Shown: in pieces, positions 7,004-11,054 of the stretch
Numbering within the stretch: the stretch's first letter is position 1
Layout: each line of letters starts with the position of its first letter
Assembly: GCA_030049455.1 (NCBI GenBank)
Contig: JASIKV010000247.1
Coordinates: 1 to 11,054 of the forward strand
Direction of reading: 5' to 3'
Source of the DNA: Terriglobia bacterium
GTDB lineage: Bacteria > Acidobacteriota > Terriglobia > UBA7540
DNA: 11,054 nt
Made by a program: the position numbers and the translations under genes
Notes under the pieces: generated by a model
What the model was told of the DNA's origin: nothing
Databases searched by the model: none
Seen by the model: only the letters and a program-made list of their open reading frames with translations

Positions 7004-8749
7004 ATGTCCACTAAATCGACCGTTGATGCGAATAATGTCTTGAAGCCCACGGACGATCCGCACTCACACCATTTGCAGGATTACGATTTCCGCTACGGCT
7101 CGTTTCACTGGGAGGAGGTGCATCAGGAGTTCGATTGGGCCAAGACCGGAAAAGTGAACATGGCGCACGAAGCCATCGACCGCCATTTGACTCGCGGCCG
7201 TCGCAATAAGCTGGCATTGATTTACACCGACAAGGAGCACACGACGCGCCTTACCTATGAGGACATGTCGCTTCAGTCGAATCGCTTTGCGAACGCGCTG
7301 CGCGGCTTGGGGGTGGGGAAGGGTGACCGCGTGTTTGTTTTTCTTGGACGGCGGCCCGAGTTGTACATCGCCATCCTGGGAATTCTGAAGATCGGAGCGA
7401 TTCCCAGCCCGCTGTTTGAAGCCTTTATGGAAGACGCCGTGCGCGACCGCATGGCAAACGCCGAGGCCGTGGCGCTGGTCACATCTCCCGCGCTGCTTGA
7501 GCGCGTCCCGCAATACGATTTGCCAGCACTGAAGCACATCATTCTGGTCGGAGCTTCGGCCGGTGAAGTCAGCGAAGGGCAGAAGAGCTATGACGCGCTG
7601 ATGAACAAGGCTTCCGACAAGACCGAAATCGAATGGCTGACACTCGATGATCCTCTGATCATGCATTACACCTCGGGATCGACCGGCAAGCCCAAGGGAG
7701 TGCTGCACGTTCAGAAGGCCATGCTGGGCCACATGATGACCGGGCGTTGGGTGCTTGACCTGCGGGAAGACGATGTCTATTGGTGCACGGCCGACCCCGG
7801 CTGGGTCACCGGAACTTCCTACGGAATATTTGCTCCGTGGCTGAATGGCGCGACCAACTTGATTCGCGGCGGCAGATTCAACGCCGCCGACTGGTACGAA
7901 ACAATCCAGCGGTTCCGCGTGAATGTCTGGTACAGCGCGCCCACTGCGTTCCGAATGCTGCTCGCCGCGGGGGAGGAAGTGGCGCAGAAATTTGATCTCT
8001 CCAGTCTCCGTCACGTGCTGAGCGTGGGTGAACCGCTCAACCCGGAAGTCGTATGGTGGGGCTGGAAAACCTACGGCCGGCGGATTCACGACAACTGGTG
8101 GATGACGGAAACGGGACACATCCTGATCTCAAATTATGCGGCGATGACCATGCGTCCGGGCTCGATGGGGCGGCCCATTCCGGGAGTTTACGCTGCAATC
8201 GTGGACGACGCGGGGAAGGAGTTGCCGCCCAATATGCTGGGCAATCTGGTGATCAAACCGGGATGGCCGGGCATGATGCGCGACATCTGGAAGCAGCCCG
8301 AGCGCTATCAATCCTACTTCCGCATTCCGGGTTGGTACGTAACCGGCGACAGCGCCTATAAAGATGCCGACGGGTATTTCTGGTTCCAGGGGCGCGTGGA
8401 TGATTTGATCATCACCGCGGGCGAAAACGTAGGGCCGTTCGAAGTTGAAAGCTGCCTGGTGGAACATCCGGCCGTGGCGGAGGCGGGAGTGATCGGCAAA
8501 CCGGATGCGCTGCGCGGTCAAATCATCAAGGCATTCATATCGCTTCGCCAGGGTCACGTCCCCACCGACGAGCTGAAAGACGAAATCCAGAAATTCGTGA
8601 AGCAAAAGCTGGCCGCCCACGCCGCTCCGCGCGAAATTGAATTCAAGGAAAAGCTTCCCAAAACCCGCAGCGGAAAAATCATGCGCCGCGTCCTGAAGGC
8701 CTGGGAACTGGGGTTGCCGGCCGGAGATATTTCCACGCTTGAGGACTAG
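7004..8749 (+). CDS. acsA: AMP-forming acetyl-CoA synthetase, AcsA type
   Basis: The 581-residue acyl-adenylate-forming ligase makes acetyl-CoA from acetate, ATP and CoA through acetyl-AMP. It matches the shorter AcsA type (about 570 residues, as in Bacillus subtilis) rather than the 650-residue Acs type. Seen: the ATP loop YTSGSTGKPKG (222-232); DPGWVTGTSYGIFAPW, the acyl-pocket segment typical of short-chain enzymes; DNWWMTETG; WYVTGDSAY with the ribose-binding Asp; hinge GRVDDLIITAGENVGPFE (about 463-480); and PKTRSGKIMRR with catalytic Lys558, the residue whose acetylation switches off many homologues. Residue 475 is Asn where relatives usually have Arg. Start: ATG 7004 with AGGGGG 6 nt upstream. 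It lies 104 bases after glcF in the same direction; a weak promoter-like pair (TTGTTC 6935, TGGAAT 6958) could give separate expression. Propionate is a possible alternative substrate. Confidence 0.92.
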   Translation: MSTKSTVDANNVLKPTDDPHSHHLQDYDFRYGSFHWEEVHQEFDWAKTGKVNMAHEAIDRHLTRGRRNKLALIYTDKEHTTRLTYEDMSLQSNRFANALRGLGVGKGDRVFVFLGRRPELYIAILGILKIGAIPSPLFEAFMEDAVRDRMANAEAVALVTSPALLERVPQYDLPALKHIILVGASAGEVSEGQKSYDALMNKASDKTEIEWLTLDDPLIMHYTSGSTGKPKGVLHVQKAMLGHMMTGRWVLDLREDDVYWCTADPGWVTGTSYGIFAPWLNGATNLIRGGRFNAADWYETIQRFRVNVWYSAPTAFRMLLAAGEEVAQKFDLSSLRHVLSVGEPLNPEVVWWGWKTYGRRIHDNWWMTETGHILISNYAAMTMRPGSMGRPIPGVYAAIVDDAGKELPPNMLGNLVIKPGWPGMMRDIWKQPERYQSYFRIPGWYVTGDSAYKDADGYFWFQGRVDDLIITAGENVGPFEVESCLVEHPAVAEAGVIGKPDALRGQIIKAFISLRQGHVPTDELKDEIQKFVKQKLAAHAAPREIEFKEKLPKTRSGKIMRRVLKAWELGLPAGDISTLED

Positions 8750-8780
8750 CGCTGTGCGCGATTGATAATCTCCCCACAAG

Positions 8781-8806
8781 AAAACGGGCGGCGCAAAGGC
8801 CGCCCG
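8781..8806 (-). terminator. Intrinsic terminator between convergent genes
   Basis: CGGGCGGC (8785-8792) and GCCGCCCG (8799-8806) form a perfect 8-bp GC stem with a 6-nt loop. Read on the minus strand it is followed by TTTTCTTGT, so it is canonical for the gene at 8848-9240. On the plus strand it lies 35 bases beyond the acsA stop but lacks a T-run there, so it may end acsA transcripts less efficiently. Confidence 0.75.
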
Positions 8807-8847
8807 CAAGACGATCAGTCTGCTTCGTTGGTTAATTCCGCATTTGT

Positions 8848-9240
8848 TTAATCACCTGCATTTCCAAAAACCAGTTCCTCATCCCACCCGCCGGGGCGAA
8901 TGGCTGTCAATTGCTCGACATTGCCCTGGTTAACGCTATCGATCTCAGTGGAATCGTACTTTTTCTGTTCGTCAACTACCCGGGCCTTTTCTGTCGCGAT
9001 GACTTTTCCGTCTTGTGTGAACGTCACTTCGGCGGATTTTTCGTTCTTGGGAACTGACAGGCGATAGGTTCCAGCCGGCAGCGTGATTCCGTTGCTGAAC
9101 TTCATGGAGTTCTGAAGTGTAATACTCGTTGCGCGGGAGTTGGACGATTTATGCGAGCCCCAGGCGCCGAATGCAAAACAGGCGGTGGTGAAAAAAACGG
9201 CTGCGAGGTAGGCAATTGAATTCTTGGCAAACAACTTCAT
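8848..9240 (-). CDS. Small secreted protein, distant family member C (130 aa)
   Basis: Function not recognised. The 130-residue product has an N-terminal export signal: MKLFAKN, then a hydrophobic stretch to about residue 26 ending near AFGAWG. It contains a cysteine at TTAC, but that is not a proper lipobox. The mature part lines up in outline with the proteins at 833-1189 and 1796-2152: G(I/T)xLPAGTYRLSV against GTxLxSGxYxVxW; AEVTFTQDGKVIAT against ATVTFLHDGKAVGT; ARVVDEQKKYDS against GKLVDRGTKFSS; and IRPGGWDEELVF against IRFKGSSEVLEF. So it is a third, diverged copy of one beta-rich secreted family. ATG 9240 is chosen because AGGAGG (9252-9257) lies before it and the signal sequence starts there; the open frame to 9318 runs through that site. 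A good terminator follows. The divergent conserved element of the other two copies is absent here. Confidence 0.8.
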   Translation of the reverse strand: MKLFAKNSIAYLAAVFFTTACFAFGAWGSHKSSNSRATSITLQNSMKFSNGITLPAGTYRLSVPKNEKSAEVTFTQDGKVIATEKARVVDEQKKYDSTEIDSVNQGNVEQLTAIRPGGWDEELVFGNAGD

Positions 9241-9257
9241 GGTCGAAACGACCTCCT
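9241..9257 (-). promoter_or_regulatory. Shine-Dalgarno followed by a small hairpin before gene 8848-9240
   Basis: On the minus strand AGGAGG (9257-9252) is followed by the perfect inverted repeat GGTCG-TTT-CGACC, which ends at the base before the ATG. The stem overlaps the last two G of the Shine-Dalgarno. The distance to the ATG is long (about 11 nt) unless the hairpin folds and brings the two closer. It could tune translation; this is inference from the sequence alone. Confidence 0.5.
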
Positions 9258-9322
9258 TTGGAGTGGCTCCGGCGCGAGTGAGGTTCAGGCGCATTGCGCC
9301 CCCTGCAGCCAAAGACACGTAA

Positions 9323-9352
9323 GGGGGCTCCCCCAGGGCACAAGGAGCCCCC
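9323..9352. other. GC-rich inverted repeat in the divergent spacer
   Basis: GGGGGCTCC (9323-9331) and GGAGCCCCC (9344-9352) form a perfect 9-bp stem with a 12-nt loop, located 83 bases upstream of the minus-strand gene start and about 200 bases before the EamA gene. There is no T-run on either side, so a terminator is unlikely; it may be a 5' leader hairpin of the minus-strand gene or a protein-binding palindrome. The rest of 9258-9536 shows no supported gene. Confidence 0.55.
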
Positions 9353-9536
9353 CGTTTGCGCTGCTCGTCACTTCGCTCCGTACAACGCCCTGCACTCAGT
9401 TTGACGTGTTTGCCTCGGCGGAGGTTGCTTCCGGGCGGAGTCTGCGAAAAATTGTCAAGGAATGGGCGAACATAGGTAAAAGTATTGTGAAACGCCAGGC
9501 GCGCGTTAAAACCCCCACGGCTTTTTCACCACCAGA

Positions 9537-9542
9537 TATAAT
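9537..9542 (+). promoter_or_regulatory. Perfect -10 box just before the EamA gene
   Basis: TATAAT lies 13 nt upstream of the ATG at 9556, so transcription would begin near 9549 and leave a leader of only about 7 nt. No good -35 hexamer is seen at 16-18 nt upstream, and there is no TG extension, so the call rests on the -10 alone. Confidence 0.4.
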
Positions 9543-9555
9543 TGTAAAGAAATCG

Positions 9556-10500
9556 ATGGATACCTCTGCTACCAATTCCAACCGGCGCCGCGGTGAGCCG
9601 TGGGCTCTCGGAACCGTTCTGGGTTACGCCTCCGCGAATATTTTCGATCGCGTGGCCGTAGTGCGGGCTGATCCGCTCATGGGCCCGGTCTTGCGCGGGT
9701 TGCCGAGCCTGATGCTCGGAATTTTCCTGATGTGGAAGCATCATACACTCAGCCAGTTACGTCCAGGCTCGCCAAATTACATCGGCAGTCGCTGCATTAT
9801 GGCTTTCGTTTTGGCCGGGGTCATCTCAACGCTGGGGCTTTTCTTCTATTATTTTGCGATGAGTTTCGGCGGCGTCACCATTACCGTTCCGGTGCAGGAG
9901 ACCTATGTGATTTGGGGCACGCTGATCGCCTGGTTTTTTTTGGGCGAACGAATCAGCCACTACGCTCTGGCGGGGGTCATTCTGATTTTCCTTGGCCTGG
10001 TGGGGCTCTCGTTTGGACAATCGCAGGGCGCCCCGATTTCGGGTCATTGGCATTGGGCCATCCCCTTCGCGCTGGCCACGGCCTTGACCTACGGAATTTC
10101 CGGAGTGCTTTGGCGTGACGGGCAATTGCGCGGCGCGCACCAATCGGTTGCGATCTTCCTCCAATTCCTCACCAGCGTGGTGACGGGGATGGCCGGGATT
10201 CTATTGGCGGCCCGCCTTCCGGGCATTCACCTGGCGACGTGGGGCGCGCTCGCGGCCTATCTGGCCAGCGGAGTCCTTTCCGGCATCATTGCCATCTACT
10301 GCATGTTTACGGCGCTGCGCTTGATGGCGGTGGCGCGCGTTTACGCCTTCTCCTCGCTTACTCCCCTTGTGGCCACGCTGGTGGCCCACTTCTTTCTCCA
10401 TGAATTTCTCAACGGATTGATGCTGGTGGGAATTCTGCTGGTTTCCGCGGGCGTCATTCTTACGCAGGTTTTTCGGCCCACCGACGAGCGTCAGGCCTGA
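9556..10500 (+). CDS. EamA/DMT-superfamily membrane transporter
   Basis: The 314-residue, very hydrophobic protein has about ten predicted transmembrane segments in two similar halves, the EamA (formerly DUF6) layout; about 300 residues is the normal length. The end of the first repeat shows the family pattern: ITVPVQETYVIWGTLIAWFFLGERISHYALAGVILIFLGL. The second repeat ends with VYAFSSLTPLVATLVAHFFLHEFLNGLMLVGILLVSAGVIL. Such proteins move small metabolites across the inner membrane, often as exporters; the substrate cannot be predicted, and link to the glycolate cluster is only by proximity. The frame is open from 9406, but the first 50 residues are basic, not membrane-like, and contain a TATAAT box, so ATG 9556 (MDTSATNSNRRRGEPW) is preferred. 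There is no strong Shine-Dalgarno, in keeping with a very short leader. Confidence 0.88.
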   Translation: MDTSATNSNRRRGEPWALGTVLGYASANIFDRVAVVRADPLMGPVLRGLPSLMLGIFLMWKHHTLSQLRPGSPNYIGSRCIMAFVLAGVISTLGLFFYYFAMSFGGVTITVPVQETYVIWGTLIAWFFLGERISHYALAGVILIFLGLVGLSFGQSQGAPISGHWHWAIPFALATALTYGISGVLWRDGQLRGAHQSVAIFLQFLTSVVTGMAGILLAARLPGIHLATWGALAAYLASGVLSGIIAIYCMFTALRLMAVARVYAFSSLTPLVATLVAHFFLHEFLNGLMLVGILLVSAGVILTQVFRPTDERQA

Positions 10501-10513
10501 AACAGCGCGGTTT

Positions 10514-10557
10514 GACCGGGGTTTTGAATTATGCGGAAAACCCGCAGGGGGTCTTTT
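10514..10557 (+). terminator. Possible terminator after the EamA gene
   Basis: GGGTTTT (10519-10525) pairs with AAAACCC (10537-10543), and the outer GACC (10514-10517) can pair with GGTC (10550-10553), followed by TTTT (10554-10557). It starts 14 bases after the EamA stop. The stem is interrupted on the 3' side, so efficiency is uncertain. Confidence 0.4.
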
Positions 10558-10637
10558 CCCTTGCTTCAAGTTGGGAGCCCGCCGCCGGGGAGTGTCTCAG
10601 TTTCAAATTTGCGGCTGGCACGATGGCGTTCCGATAT

Positions 10638-10779
10638 TGTAGCGCGGGTGTCCCCACCCGCGATCCATCGGTGAATGGCAAAAACGCGCGTGTCCCGCCG
10701 CTGAGGCATGGGCTTCCAGCCCATGTAAATGGCCAGGATGGCCATGCCGCGAGTCGCGGGTGGGGACACCCGCGCTACA
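10638..10779. repeat. Composite palindromic intergenic repeat (REP/BIME-like)
   Basis: A perfect 26-bp inverted repeat: arm 1 (10638-10663) begins TGTAGCGCGGGTGTCC, and arm 2 (10754-10779) is its exact reverse complement. Each arm is itself an 8-bp palindrome (CGCGGGTG-TCCC-CACCCGCG). Between the arms lie two more hairpins: CATGGGCT-TCC-AGCCCATG (10707-10725) and ATGGCCA-GGA-TGGCCAT (10729-10745). The whole can fold into a large branched structure. Open frames across it (for example 10512-10865) only translate the repeat. The form is that of non-autonomous palindromic elements of the REP type, which are mobilised by or associated with RAYT transposases; no transposase is in the window. Confidence 0.85.
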
Positions 10780-11047
10780 GAATTCAAATTGAGACCCTAC
10801 GGACCGCCGGTTGCATTTTGGGTGGTCGGGGTGTAGGTTGTCAGATGGGCTCAAGCTCATACTGAAAATCCCGGTTTGCTGCGGAGATTCGTTTCCTCAG
10901 AGGACCTTCGTGGTGACGAGCCTGGAGACCGAAAGCCGTCCGGCGGTAATGTCCTGCAACTAGGGGAGGACGGTGGAACGCTATTTCAAGGAGGGCGGCA
11001 GACAGAGGAGTTGTCCTGACTCATTTTAATAGCAAAGGGGATCATAT
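10780..11047. other. Unassigned intergenic stretch before the next gene
   Basis: About 270 bases without a protein gene. Small hairpins are possible: ATGGGCT/AGCTCAT near 10845-10862, and CCGTCC (10937-10942) with GGACGG (10967-10972) enclosing GTCCT/AGGAC. The stretch may be the leader of a gene starting at 11048. I did not match it to a known RNA family. Confidence 0.35.
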
Positions 11048-11054
11048 ATGGGAA
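11048..11054 (+). CDS. Possible start of the next gene, cut by window edge
   Basis: ATG at 11048-11050 is preceded by AAAGGGG (11034-11040) at a 7-nt spacing, a good Shine-Dalgarno arrangement. Only two codons are inside the window, so nothing can be said about the product. Confidence 0.4.

Noticed and set aside
9406..9555. 50-residue N-terminal extension of the EamA protein
   Set aside because: Not membrane-like, contains a TATAAT promoter box, and makes the protein longer than the family norm.
10512..10865. 117-codon plus-strand open frame, and minus-strand frames over the same region
   Set aside because: They translate the palindromic repeat (RGWGHPRY-type strings) and have no independent coding evidence.
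10972..10981. T-box-like string GGTGGAACGC
   Set aside because: It lacks the full T-box consensus and no specifier stem or antiterminator could be drawn upstream.

Overview
The window looks like a chromosomal segment from a moderately GC-rich, non-model soil-type bacterium, most probably an acidobacterium. That guess rests on inference: the style of the small secreted proteins, the rhomboid and AcsA subtypes, and the palindromic intergenic repeats. There is no rRNA or marker gene to confirm it.

Layout. Positions 1-683 (minus) hold a rhomboid intramembrane protease cut off by the window edge. Positions 833-2392 hold two copies of one module: a 118-residue secreted protein gene on the minus strand and, diverging from it on the plus strand, a conserved ~104-nt structured element. 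The elements are about 92% identical, whereas the proteins are about 63% identical. Positions 2645-8749 hold a plus-strand metabolic cluster: a good sigma70-type promoter, then glcD, glcE, glcF (three-subunit glycolate oxidase) and acsA (AMP-forming acetyl-CoA synthetase). A bidirectional hairpin separates acsA from a third, more distant member of the secreted family (8848-9240, minus). A divergent EamA/DMT-type transporter gene follows (9556-10500, plus). The right end (10501-11047) is gene-free and carries a composite palindromic repeat; a new gene may begin at 11048.

How the genes fit together. GlcDEF would oxidise glycolate to glyoxylate at the membrane and pass electrons to the respiratory chain. 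AcsA would activate acetate to acetyl-CoA. Together they suggest use of two-carbon acids, with products able to meet at malate synthase, which is not in the window. The secreted proteins have no recognised function.

The most interesting signal is the duplicated 104-nt element. Four independent signs suggest a plus-strand small RNA rather than a plain leader: a conserved promoter-like pair at the same distance from its first base; an 11-bp stem joining its two ends, followed in copy 1 by T7; substitutions that keep an internal stem paired only when read as plus-strand RNA; and reading frames that are not conserved between the copies. Both copies expose a CCUCC/UCUCC stretch that could pair with Shine-Dalgarno sequences.
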